A DNA stretch of 64,000 nucleotides from Oscillospiraceae bacterium (GTDB taxonomy: Bacteria; Bacillota; Clostridia; Oscillospirales; Ruminococcaceae). Below the pieces are notes generated by a model. That model was given only the letters and a program-made list of their open reading frames with translations, was not told the origin of the DNA and ran no database searches. The position numbers and the translations under genes were made by a program. Of the stretch, positions 1 through 6,832 are shown in pieces; position 1 is the stretch's first letter; each line of letters begins with the position of its first letter. The stretch covers positions 1 through 64,000 of the forward strand of contig SVMZ01000001.1 in the NCBI GenBank assembly GCA_015067185.1, written 5' to 3'.

Positions 1-93
1 GATGTCAGTACCACGATGAATGTCTACGCTCACTCTACAAGAGAGGCGAAGCGTACTTCCGCACGACTGCTCGATAAGGTAGTTGGCGGTTAG
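1..93 (+). CDS. Tyrosine integrase, C-terminal end only (cut by window edge)
   Basis: The first 30 codons are open in frame 1 and end at TAG. They read DVSTTMNVYAH followed by STREAKRTSARLLDKVVGG. The TMNVYAH stretch matches the region of the catalytic tyrosine (residue 9 of the visible piece) in Tn916/ICE-type and phage tyrosine integrases, and the basic tail is typical of that group. The enzyme would cut and join DNA at attachment sites through a 3'-phosphotyrosine. Only the tail is visible, so arm-binding and core domains cannot be judged. It probably marks the integrase end of an integrative element lying to the left. Confidence 0.8.
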   Translation, partial: DVSTTMNVYAHSTREAKRTSARLLDKVVGG

Positions 94-103
94 ATATAAA
101 AAG

Positions 104-143
104 TTTCCCTTATTTTCGCTCATAAGTGCAAAAACAAGGGAAA
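104..143. other. Stem-loop after integrase
   Basis: TTTCCCTT at 104-111 pairs with AAGGGAAA at 136-143 across a 24-base loop, 11 bases after the integrase stop. The position suggests a transcript 3' end, but there is no long T run. Confidence 0.35.
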
Positions 144-172
144 ATACATAACAGTTGAGTTTGTAACCAACG

Positions 173-199
173 AAAAACCCAGTAATATCAAGGGTTTTT
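173..199 (+). terminator. Intrinsic terminator
   Basis: AAAAACCC at 173-180 pairs with GGGTTTTT at 192-199. The 8-base stem ends in five T, the layout of a Rho-independent terminator, probably for the integrase transcript. Confidence 0.6.
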
Positions 200-220
200 A
201 GAGTATAGGACAGTTATTGT

Positions 221-244
221 CTGATAAATTCCAATTTGTCGAAC
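221..244 (-). repeat. Dispersed ~24-base near-palindrome, copy 1
   Basis: Read on the minus strand this is GTTCGACAAATTGGAATTTA followed by TCAG. It matches the copy at 516-539 at 18 of 24 positions. It is itself nearly palindromic: GATAAATT then CC then AATTTGTC. Confidence 0.65.
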
Positions 245-312
245 AGCGCTGCCACAATACTTTTGGTCGTTTTTACCCCCACTTATACACCGTTTGGTCG
301 CTCTTTCGCAAC

Positions 313-352
313 AAAAAACGCACTTTTGTCTATCGACAAGGGTGCGTTTTTT
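313..352 (+). terminator. Strong intrinsic terminator
   Basis: CGCACTTTTGTC (319-330) pairs with GACAAGGGTGCG (335-346) over 12 pairs (two G-U) around a TATC loop. It is flanked by A6 and T6, so the stem extends to 18 pairs and works in both directions. Confidence 0.75.
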
Positions 353-484
353 GAATGATGTGTGCATTCACCCAATGAGGACGGATACGCCACATTTTGA
401 GGCAAACATCGCATCATTGCGAGAGAAACAAGCAACGTCATTATGCAGCAGCATAACATCATATCGCCGTCAGACGAGGTATCA

Positions 485-513
485 TTGAAACATCCTGAAT
501 TATGTGCTATAAT
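485..513 (+). promoter_or_regulatory. Promoter for the CDP-alcohol phosphatidyltransferase gene
   Basis: TTGAAA (485-490), a 17-base spacer and TATAAT (508-513), 34 bases before the ATG. Repeat copy 2 begins at 516, so it overlaps the expected transcription start. Confidence 0.7.
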
Positions 514-515
514 CA

Positions 516-539
516 CTTCGATAAATAAGAATTTATAGG
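516..539 (+). repeat. Dispersed ~24-base near-palindrome, copy 2
   Basis: CTTCGATAAATAAGAATTTA followed by TAGG. It lies directly after the -10 box at 508-513. It matches copy 5 (1798-1821) at 20 of 24 positions and copy 1 in inverse orientation at 18 of 24. Confidence 0.65.
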
Positions 540-546
540 TGAACAG

Positions 547-1053
547 ATGACGAAGCATATTGCAAATATACTCACTGGTTGTCGTATTCTCGACAGTATT
601 TTATTGTTGTTCTTCCCTGTGTTTTCCGTGGCATTTTATATCATATATCTCTTCTGTGGTTTTAGCGATATGATAGATGGTACTATTGCCAGAAAAACAA
701 ACAGTACCAGCAAGTTTGGGAGCCAACTGGACACGATTGCCGACCTCGTTTTTGTAGTGGTGTCTTTGTCTAAGTTGTTGACGGCAATTCATATGCCGCT
801 ATGGTTGTGGATATGGGGCGGTGTGATTGCGGTTATCAAAATCAGCAATATCATATGGGGATATGTTTCTAAAAAACAGTTTATATCTCTGCATACGATT
901 ATGAACAAAGTAGCAGGAATACTGCTGTTCCTATTGCCTTTGACAATATCCTTCGTGGAATTGAAATATACTGCCATAATTGTTTGCTCCATTGCAACAT
1001 TTTCCGCAATTCAAGAAGGGGTTTATGTTGTAGTAGATAGTGAGAGCAAGTAA
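547..1053 (+). CDS. CDP-alcohol phosphatidyltransferase family membrane protein
   Basis: This 168-residue protein carries the complete family signature D-x2-DG-x2-AR-x8-G-x3-D-x3-D as D41, D44-G45, A48-R49, G58, D62 and D66. These residues bind two metal ions and the CDP-alcohol. The family transfers a phosphatidyl or phospho-alcohol group from CDP onto a second alcohol, as in PgsA (phosphatidylglycerophosphate synthesis). Hydrophobic segments at about 13-40, 62-80, 84-103 and 118-160 fit the usual six-helix membrane fold. It is slightly shorter than PgsA (about 180). An AGGTGA ribosome site lies just before the ATG. It sits in the accessory strip between repeat copies, so it may be a mobile paralogue rather than the housekeeping enzyme. 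The substrate is unknown. Confidence 0.85.
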   Translation: MTKHIANILTGCRILDSILLLFFPVFSVAFYIIYLFCGFSDMIDGTIARKTNSTSKFGSQLDTIADLVFVVVSLSKLLTAIHMPLWLWIWGGVIAVIKISNIIWGYVSKKQFISLHTIMNKVAGILLFLLPLTISFVELKYTAIIVCSIATFSAIQEGVYVVVDSESK

Positions 1054-1074
1054 GCCAGGACCAATTTATCTAAC
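1051..1074 (-). repeat. Dispersed near-palindrome, copy 3 (half site)
   Basis: The minus strand reads GTTAGATAAATTGG and then diverges. The conserved half matches copy 1 at 12 of 14 positions. The CCAATTTATC core (1061-1070) begins 8 bases after the stop codon of the upstream gene. Confidence 0.5.
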
Positions 1075-1124
1075 AGTCATACAACTTACCAATGGAATAA
1101 ACTTAAATTCGTGGAGAAGACGAT

Positions 1125-1649
1125 ATGGATTATGTGTTTGAAACAGAACATTTGAGAATCAGGAAATTTACAATAGAAGATGCTCCATCTTTATTTAGAA
1201 ATCATTTAGAGGATGAGGCTAAAACATGGATTCCCAACGAAAGTTATAGTGACATTGAAGAAGCACAAAGTGCGATTAACTTTTATGTTGACTGCGTAAA
1301 TAATAGAAAGTTGCCGTTTGTGTTGGCAGTTGAACTAAAGAAAACAGGTGAATTGATTGGTGACACAGGTGTAAATGAAGTTGAAGGAAACTGCAGTGAG
1401 GTTGAAATTGGCTATGTAATTTGTAAGAAATACAGCGGAAAAGGATATGCTACAGAATTACTACATGAAATGACCAAATTTGTTGTTTCATCTTTTGGAA
1501 TAAACGTTTTGTATGGTCGTGTTATGCGTGGGAATAACGCTTCTGTAAGAGTTCTTGAAAAGAATGGCTATGTCTTTATTAAGGAAGAGATGGGAGCAGA
1601 AGATGACTCTTATGGTAATGGAATGTTGATATATAAAAAAGAATGTTAA
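1125..1649 (+). CDS. GNAT N-acetyltransferase, RimJ/RimL-like
   Basis: This 174-residue protein has the GNAT fold. It starts FETEHLRIRKFTIEDAPSLF, typical of the RimJ/RimL branch that acetylates N-terminal amines of ribosomal proteins or small molecules. The acetyl-CoA loop is visible as YVICKKYSGKGYATELLHEM around residues 101-120, with the Q/RxxGxG/A pattern represented by KYSGKGYA. The C-terminal NASVRVLEKNGYVFIKEE is the usual final beta-alpha unit. GGAGA at about 1112 precedes the ATG. The gene is AT-rich and is followed within 4 bases by a repeat copy. A role in antibiotic or toxin acetylation is possible, but the substrate cannot be read from sequence. Confidence 0.85.
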   Translation: MDYVFETEHLRIRKFTIEDAPSLFRNHLEDEAKTWIPNESYSDIEEAQSAINFYVDCVNNRKLPFVLAVELKKTGELIGDTGVNEVEGNCSEVEIGYVICKKYSGKGYATELLHEMTKFVVSSFGINVLYGRVMRGNNASVRVLEKNGYVFIKEEMGAEDDSYGNGMLIYKKEC

Positions 1650-1667
1650 AAGCCAATTTATCGGACG
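1644..1667 (-). repeat. Dispersed near-palindrome, copy 4
   Basis: The minus strand reads GTCCGATAAATTGGCTTTTA followed by ACAT, matching copy 1 at 18 of 24 positions. The CCAATTTATC core (1653-1662) follows the acetyltransferase stop by 3 bases, so the copy overlaps the gene's end. Confidence 0.6.
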
Positions 1668-1797
1668 AAATTAATACACACTACTTTTTCTTACATTTAC
1701 CTTGGGGCTACTCTGTTCGGTTACGATTTCTTTTTAGCTAAACCTGTCTTTACAGAAGTGATTTCATTAAAAAACAAATAAAACAAAGTTATAATCC

Positions 1798-1821
1798 ATT
1801 CGATAAATAAAAATATATATG
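1798..1821 (+). repeat. Dispersed near-palindrome, copy 5
   Basis: ATTCGATAAATAAAAATATA followed by TATG. It lies just downstream of a TATAAT (1790-1795), exactly as copy 2 does at 516. Together with the TATAAT this forms a ~32-base promoter-region duplicate with 27 of 32 identities. Confidence 0.65.
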
Positions 1822-1843
1822 CCTGTTAGCAACAGAGCGTTGC

Positions 1844-1872
1844 TTGCGAATTTGAACCTCTCGTATTATAAT
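1844..1872 (+). promoter_or_regulatory. Candidate promoter for the XRE/zinc-ribbon gene
   Basis: TTGCGA (1844-1849), 17 bases, TATAAT (1867-1872), 20 bases before the ATG. A second TATAAT at 1790-1795 with a weak -35 (TTAAAA, 1767-1772) may be an alternative start. Confidence 0.5.
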
Positions 1873-1892
1873 CATATCGAGGTGGTGATTTT

Positions 1893-2555
1893 ATGGAAAC
1901 AAAAGATGTTATTCTCGAACTGAGAACTAAAAAAGGAATGTCGCAGGAAGAACTTGCGGAAAAAGTGTTCGTAACCCGTCAAGCCGTTTCCCGTTGGGAA
2001 AATGGTGAAACCACACCGAATACCGAAACATTAAAACTGTTATCAAAACTATTTGATGTATCGATCAATACGCTTCTTGGCTTTCCCCAGGAATTGATTT
2101 GTCAATGCTGCGGTATGCCGATTGATGATGCCAATATCAGTAAGGAAAAAGACGGCTTTTTCAATGAAGAATATTGCAGATGGTGTTATGCAGACGGCGA
2201 ATATACGCTTGATTATTTCGAGAAATACAGGGCACTCGGAGGGAAGGAAAAGTTTGAAGAATTTAAGCAGCAGCTAATCCAGGAAATTAACACCCTGCTT
2301 CTTATTGAGGGCTTACCAAAAGTGGAAAATCTTAATGTGTTGTCAGGCAGTTTCATCAATTTGGAGTACCGGCTACCCAACGGTCAAACTGTAAAATTTC
2401 TTGATGATAACGCGACCTATCTTGGTAGTCAGCTTGAATGTGAATTCGGTGGTGACCGTTGTTTCGGCATTGCCGCTAATATGGATTTTCTGCTTGTTTG
2501 TACTTACGAAGAAAATGGAGAAAATCCAGAGTTGGTTATTTACAAAAAACGATAG
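1893..2555 (+). CDS. XRE-type regulator with zinc-ribbon domain
   Basis: This 220-residue protein has an N-terminal Cro/C1-type helix-turn-helix (about residues 5-60). The signature is LRTKKGMSQEELAEKVFVTR followed by QAVSRWENG. A treble-clef or ribbon zinc site follows, with Cys70/Cys73 in CCGMPI and Cys95/Cys98 in CRWCYADG. That arrangement matches the 'putative zinc ribbon' family often fused to XRE domains in Firmicutes. The last ~80 residues form a third, unrecognised region. It starts with ATG after a GAGGTGGTG ribosome site. It is the last gene of the accessory strip and is followed by repeat copy 6. It probably binds DNA and may sense metal or a small ligand. The target is unknown and may be its own promoter. 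Confidence 0.8.
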   Translation: METKDVILELRTKKGMSQEELAEKVFVTRQAVSRWENGETTPNTETLKLLSKLFDVSINTLLGFPQELICQCCGMPIDDANISKEKDGFFNEEYCRWCYADGEYTLDYFEKYRALGGKEKFEEFKQQLIQEINTLLLIEGLPKVENLNVLSGSFINLEYRLPNGQTVKFLDDNATYLGSQLECEFGGDRCFGIAANMDFLLVCTYEENGENPELVIYKKR

Positions 2556-2576
2556 ATAACTTCTAATTTATCAAAT
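2553..2576 (-). repeat. Dispersed near-palindrome, copy 6
   Basis: The minus strand reads ATTTGATAAATTAGAAGTTA followed by TCTA, about 17 of 24 identical to copy 1. It begins at the stop codon of the XRE gene and closes the accessory strip. Confidence 0.5.
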
Positions 2577-2640
2577 CCCATATTATTTTCAATTTTTCTT
2601 GCATGGACTTGCGCTGTTTCGGAGTTTTTTATATAAGGAA

Positions 2641-2674
2641 GACTCCCCGTTGTCTCTTTGACAGCGGGGAGTTT
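2641..2674. terminator. Hairpin between convergent genes
   Basis: ACTCCCCGTTGTC pairs with GACAGCGGGGAGT around a short loop. It sits between the plus-strand XRE gene and the minus-strand M23 gene and probably terminates both. Confidence 0.6.
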
Positions 2675-2696
2675 GTCATGATTTCAGTTCTATTTT

Positions 2697-3560
2697 TCAG
2701 GCATTGAGTGTGGCAACGGGATCTACCCATGCGCCATTGTGTTTGATGGCAAAATGGAGATGGGCATCCATAGCAAGCTCTGCGGCATTGGATTCTCCTA
2801 CAAGACCAATGAGGTCGCCGCCCATAAGCTTGTCTCCAACCTTGACAGAGATGTTTTCGTCCAAACCGTAGTAATAGCTGATATAACCGCTGCCGTGGTC
2901 AATGGCAACGTAGTAGCCCCAGAGATTATCTTTGTCAACGGCAATCACTTCACCCTGCGCGGAGGCACAGACCTCACTGCCGATAGCGGCCCGGATATCA
3001 ATGCCGTCATGGGTGCGCCATTCATTGAGGGTTTCATTTTTAATCAGTTCTCCATCACTGTAAGGGTTGAAGATCTCACCGGAGAGCGGCAAACGAAAGG
3101 CCGGCTTTTGCGAGCTTGGAGAGAGCGTCTGCTGTTCGGATTTTGCGGATGGTGCCGATGACTGCTGCTGTGAGGATGATGATTTTGATGATTCCTGAGA
3201 GGCGGCTGATGATTCTTTGGAGTCGGGGGATACGGGCACGTTTTCTGCCGCCTTGTCTACCGGTTCCCAATCTGTAATATCCCATTCGCTGTCCTCCTCG
3301 TCTTTGGGGTTGGAATGTGTAATGTTTTCAGGAGAAGAGCTGCTTGTACGGTCATCCTTGTCGGTCTTACTCCGGGAGCTATAGCTGCTTTCTTCCTGGT
3401 GAGAATAAGCGGTGCTGTCATCTGCCGAAAGGGCACCCAGTGTTTTGTTGACAGAGAGCCATGCGGCTGTTCCCGCTCCCACAAGACAGAGCGCAAGGAC
3501 AGCATAAAAACCTTTGCCCATAATAAATTTTTTAATTTTGTTTTCCTTAGGCTTCAACAT
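2697..3560 (-). CDS. M23 (LytM) peptidase, SpoIIQ-like, membrane anchored
   Basis: This 287-residue protein has a short basic start, one transmembrane helix (about residues 14-35) and a ~100-residue Ser/Glu/Asp-rich linker. A C-terminal LytM domain follows. The zinc ligands look intact: H184 and D188 in HDGID, and H267/H269 in AHLHF. M23 enzymes cut peptidoglycan cross-bridges. The anchor, linker and domain order resemble SpoIIQ, which joins forespore and mother cell during engulfment; clostridial SpoIIQ keeps the zinc site. No SpoIIIA genes are nearby, so the sporulation role is an inference. The start at 3560 is chosen because AGAAAGGAAG precedes that ATG, whereas the longer frame to 3608 has no ribosome site. 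Confidence 0.75.
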   Translation of the reverse strand: MLKPKENKIKKFIMGKGFYAVLALCLVGAGTAAWLSVNKTLGALSADDSTAYSHQEESSYSSRSKTDKDDRTSSSSPENITHSNPKDEEDSEWDITDWEPVDKAAENVPVSPDSKESSAASQESSKSSSSQQQSSAPSAKSEQQTLSPSSQKPAFRLPLSGEIFNPYSDGELIKNETLNEWRTHDGIDIRAAIGSEVCASAQGEVIAVDKDNLWGYYVAIDHGSGYISYYYGLDENISVKVGDKLMGGDLIGLVGESNAAELAMDAHLHFAIKHNGAWVDPVATLNA

Positions 3561-3864
3561 GAATGTTATCTTCCTTTCTGTTACCGTTGCTTTTGGAGCG
3601 GAGACCAATCGCTTCCTGCCTTATTTTGTACGTCCCGCAGGCAAATTATTCTGATGAGGGGAGAGAATCCAGCAGATATTTTGAAAAAGACGGAGTAAAA
3701 TCTGAAAGACGAAGAAAAGGAGAGGGCTGATATTATTTTATAGTACAAACCATGCGCAGAATGTCGAAAAGGGCAGAGTGTACGTCAAAGTTACTCCCAA
3801 TGAAAATTGAGTATGGAAAAAGTAGAAAAATCTCAGAGAAAGCCGAAAGGAAGCAAGATTTGTT
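3561..3864. other. Divergent intergenic region
   Basis: This lies between the M23 gene and larA. No gene is supported. It must hold the minus-strand promoter of the M23 gene, but no convincing sigma-A boxes were seen, which would fit a sporulation sigma factor. Confidence 0.4.
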
Positions 3865-3894
3865 TTGACTTATATCACCATAGTGTGGTATAAT
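3865..3894 (+). promoter_or_regulatory. larA promoter with extended -10
   Basis: TTGACT (3865-3870), an 18-base spacer and TATAAT (3889-3894). TG at 3886-3887 gives an extended -10 (TGG-TATAAT). The start codon is 62 bases downstream. Confidence 0.7.
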
Positions 3895-3955
3895 AAAATG
3901 CAAATTGCAAAATAAAACATATTTTTATAACTATAACAGCAGGGGGATTCTTTTT

Positions 3956-5218
3956 ATGTTGATTCCTTACGGACATTCTTCAATGGAACTCAGGATCGAT
4001 GAGAGCAATATCGTAAAGCTGGAGTCTGATATTCACGGACTTTGCCGCAGCGGAAGTGAAGATGAAACGGTTCTTATGGCAATGGCCAATCCCTTTGGCG
4101 GCAAAAAACTCAGTGAGCTGGCAAAAGGAAAAAAGAACGCCGTTGTTATCATCAGTGACCATACCCGTCCTGTGCCCAGCAAGCATATTATTCCCTTTAT
4201 GCTGGCAGAGCTGAGAGAGGGAAACCCTGAAATCGATATCACCCTTCTGGTTGCTACCGGATGCCATAGAGAGACCCAGCAGGAAGAACTCCGTGTGAAA
4301 CTGGGAGACGAGGTTTTCAATAGAGAAAAGATCGTTGTACACGATTGTGACAATAATAATGTCTGTGTCGGCGTACTGCCCTCCGGTGCGGAGTTGGTTA
4401 TTGATAAACTGGCTGTAGAGACAGAACTGTTGGTTGCTGAAGGCTTTATCGAGCCGCATTTCTTTGCCGGATTTTCCGGCGGACGCAAGAGCGTTCTTCC
4501 CGGAATTTGTGCAAGAAAAACTGTGCTCGGGAATCACTGTGCCGCTTTCATTGATGATCCTCATGCAAGAACCGGTATTCTGGAAAATAACCCCATTCAT
4601 CGGGATATGCTGGCTGCTGCAGAGATGGCAAAGCTCAGCTATATTGTGAATGTAATTATTAACGAGAAAAAAGAAGTGGTTGCCGCTGTTGCCGGCGATC
4701 CAGTATCTGCCCATCAGGCCGGCTGCGATCTGTTGTCGCAGTACTGCAGAGCAACTGCTGAAAAAGGCGGCGATATTATCATAACCTCCAACGGCGGAGC
4801 GCCGCTGGATCAGAATGTATATCAGTCGGTGAAAGGACTCACTGCTGCCGAAGCGGCAGCCAATGAGGGTGCAACGCTGATCATCTGTGCAGAGTGTGCC
4901 GACGGCATTGGCGGCGATGATTTTTATCAGGCGCTGAGAGAAGCAAACTCTGCCACAGAATTGCTGGCAAAGATAAAGAAAACACCAATGGATGAGACAG
5001 TTCCCGATCAGTGGCAGTATCAGATTCTTGCGAGAATGATGGAAAAATACAGAATTATCTTTGTTACCAATCCTTCACTGAAAGAGAAGATTGCCGAGAT
5101 GAAGATGGAGTATGCCGCTGATGTCAATGAAGCTCTTGCCATGGCGAAAGAGCGGTACGCAGCTCCTGAAATTGTGGTGATTCCGGACGGTGTTTCCATT
5201 ATCGTTGGAAAACGCTGA
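3956..5218 (+). CDS. larA: LarA-type nickel-pincer-dependent racemase (lactate racemase family)
   Basis: This 420-residue protein fits the LarA family, which uses the nickel-pincer nucleotide to interconvert D- and L-2-hydroxy acids. Visible landmarks align with L. plantarum LarA: SDHTRP at 67-72, H104 (TGCHRE), H168 in EPHFFAGF, K178 in SGGRKS (the residue that forms the thioamide link) and H194 in GNHCAA (nickel ligand). All catalytic residues are present. The ATG at 3956 follows an AGGGGG site. An in-frame start 51 bases upstream has no ribosome site. The cofactor genes larB, larC and larE are not in this window. The substrate may be lactate or another 2-hydroxy acid, since the family is broad. 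Confidence 0.88.
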   Translation: MLIPYGHSSMELRIDESNIVKLESDIHGLCRSGSEDETVLMAMANPFGGKKLSELAKGKKNAVVIISDHTRPVPSKHIIPFMLAELREGNPEIDITLLVATGCHRETQQEELRVKLGDEVFNREKIVVHDCDNNNVCVGVLPSGAELVIDKLAVETELLVAEGFIEPHFFAGFSGGRKSVLPGICARKTVLGNHCAAFIDDPHARTGILENNPIHRDMLAAAEMAKLSYIVNVIINEKKEVVAAVAGDPVSAHQAGCDLLSQYCRATAEKGGDIIITSNGGAPLDQNVYQSVKGLTAAEAAANEGATLIICAECADGIGGDDFYQALREANSATELLAKIKKTPMDETVPDQWQYQILARMMEKYRIIFVTNPSLKEKIAEMKMEYAADVNEALAMAKERYAAPEIVVIPDGVSIIVGKR

Positions 5219-5243
5219 TGACAGAATAAAACTGAAAGGGACG

Positions 5244-6086
5244 ATGGTTTCTTCCATGCAATCAATGCAATCATCAGAGAGTTTAAAAACAACAAAAGCA
5301 CAGAAAAAATATTTTACCGAGTTTCTTTTTCGGAGTGCTGTTTTTCTCTATGTAACCTATCTTTACTTTTTTGATAAAGATAGGCTGTACATGGAGGAAG
5401 GGTTCCTGGACATAGGGTTCCGGGAAGACGCTTTTGGAAAAATTACAGGGATTCTGTTTTGGGCTTTTCTCATTTTTGAAATGATAAGAAGGATGATTCC
5501 GCGGAATAGGGGAAGGGATAAAGAATTTCCGGATATCGGTTCTTCCAAGCAGTTTTCTTATCATTATCTCCCAGCTGAAAATTATAACAGAGATATGCTG
5601 CGCAGGGAGATGAGGAAGAAAGACGTCGGAGCATTGAAAGTGTTGGCCGTGTGGTTTATCCTTGGAGCGGTGGTTTTAACGCTGAAGCTGACCGAATTGT
5701 TCTCCTCGGCGGAGATCCTTCTGATATGGTCAGTCTGCTATCTTCTGGATGTAGTCTGTATCCTCTTTTTCTGCCCGCTGCAGGTTTTTCTGATGAAAAA
5801 CCGCTGCTGTACCACCTGCCGGATTTTTCGCTGGGATCATTTTCTGACTTACACAGTACTTACCTTTGTTCCCAATTTCTATACAGTTACCCTTTTTGCA
5901 GTTTCACTGTTGGAGCTTGCCATATGGGAGTGGACGAGGTATCGTTACCCGGAGCGCTTCTGGGAAGGGGCAAACCGAAATCTGCGTTGTGCTAATTGTG
6001 TGGATAAGATCTGCAAATATAAAAAGAGGCTGACGGCAAAAATACCGGCAAAGATTACAAGCAGGCTGCCGAATATAGAGGAATAA
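5244..6086 (+). CDS. Hypothetical polytopic membrane protein
   Basis: This protein of about 280 residues is not recognised. Hydrophobic stretches near residues 12-30, 60-76, 134-152, 158-178 and 200-225 suggest five membrane helices. A cysteine cluster lies in the middle (CCTTCRIF) and another near the end (CANCVDKICKYKKR). These could bind metal or form disulfides. The ATG at 5244 is preceded by GAAAGGG; the open frame extends back to 5190 inside larA. It begins 25 bases after the larA stop, so it is probably cotranscribed. That gives a weak link to 2-hydroxy acid metabolism or nickel. It ends before an AT-rich gap holding the secG promoter. Confidence 0.65.
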   Translation: MVSSMQSMQSSESLKTTKAQKKYFTEFLFRSAVFLYVTYLYFFDKDRLYMEEGFLDIGFREDAFGKITGILFWAFLIFEMIRRMIPRNRGRDKEFPDIGSSKQFSYHYLPAENYNRDMLRREMRKKDVGALKVLAVWFILGAVVLTLKLTELFSSAEILLIWSVCYLLDVVCILFFCPLQVFLMKNRCCTTCRIFRWDHFLTYTVLTFVPNFYTVTLFAVSLLELAIWEWTRYRYPERFWEGANRNLRCANCVDKICKYKKRLTAKIPAKITSRLPNIEE

Positions 6087-6178
6087 CTCCTTTTTCCAAA
6101 AAAAAATCGGATTTTTTTTGCAGCTTCAAATTTTCTTTGTTATTTTTTGAATAAACAGTTTATTTACAAAAAAAGCTA

Positions 6179-6207
6179 TTGCAATAATCCAATTAATGTG
6201 CTATAAT
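6179..6207 (+). promoter_or_regulatory. secG promoter
   Basis: TTGCAA (6179-6184), 17 bases, TATAAT (6202-6207), about 88 bases before the GTG start. Confidence 0.7.
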
Positions 6208-6294
6208 TTTTTAAGTTAGTCGTTGAGAGTATTTATGTGGTACCTTGACACTTAGTATATTGCTGTGATTTCAGTAGATATGGAGGTGTTTTTC

Positions 6295-6549
6295 GTGGGA
6301 GTTTTTGAGATTATAGGAAGCATTTTGCTGATCCTTTCGTGCATCGTTCTGGTAGTAGTTATTTCTATGCAGAGCTCTAAGTCTTCTGGTTTAAACGCTC
6401 TTGGTGCAATGCAGGAGGACAATACTGTAGCCGGCCGCAACAAGGCTAAGACTATGGATGCCATGATGCTGAAGATCACAAAAATTGTGGCTATTGCTAT
6501 GTTTGTTCTTACATTTGTAGTTTATGCCATCGGCGCTTTTGTAAAATAA
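6295..6549 (+). CDS. secG: Preprotein translocase subunit SecG
   Basis: This 84-residue protein has two hydrophobic helices (about 4-25 and 58-80). They are joined by the conserved SecG loop, seen here as MQSSKSSGLNALG then a charged stretch. SecG is the small SecYEG subunit that assists SecA-driven export across the cytoplasmic membrane. The GTG at 6295 is chosen because GGAGGTG lies six bases upstream. An earlier in-frame start at 6265 would place that ribosome site inside the coding region. It has its own promoter and terminator, so it is monocistronic. Confidence 0.92.
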   Translation: MGVFEIIGSILLILSCIVLVVVISMQSSKSSGLNALGAMQEDNTVAGRNKAKTMDAMMLKITKIVAIAMFVLTFVVYAIGAFVK

Positions 6550-6566
6550 TAAGAACAATTCGTTCG

Positions 6567-6606
6567 CGGCGTCTTGCGGAACCCTCCGCGGGACGTCCAT
6601 TTTTTT
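6567..6606 (+). terminator. secG terminator
   Basis: A GC-rich hairpin (GGCGTCTTGCGGA against TCCGCGGGACGTCC, with G-U pairs) is followed by a run of T at 6600-6606. Confidence 0.75.
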
Positions 6607-6832
6607 GAATTGGATTTGTTGAATTTTGTCGTTTGTGAAGCACAAACTGTTTTTACAGAATATTACAACCAACAGCAGATTGAATCGCAAAAAAAAGCGC
6701 ATACTATAACAGACCGAATTTAGGTCAAAGCAATTTGCGAAATATGAAAGCGGCATATTCAGACACAGAATCGATGGGGCAGCTGCTCTGCCGGACAGTC
6801 TGAAGCAGCTGCTCAATTTTCTGGAGGTTACT

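Larger units (their letters stand above)
94..484. other. Non-coding stretch after the integrase
   Basis: No convincing gene lies here. It holds three stem-loops (104-143, 173-199, 313-352) and one copy of a dispersed repeat (221-244). An attachment site may lie in it, because integrases of this type usually sit near the end of their element. I could not identify a duplicated target sequence. Confidence 0.5.

Noticed and set aside
221..2576. Classic integron gene cassettes
   Set aside because: The repeats look cassette-like, but no IntI-type integrase is adjacent and there is no clear attC core (GTTRRRY/RYYYAAC) pair in a consistent place.
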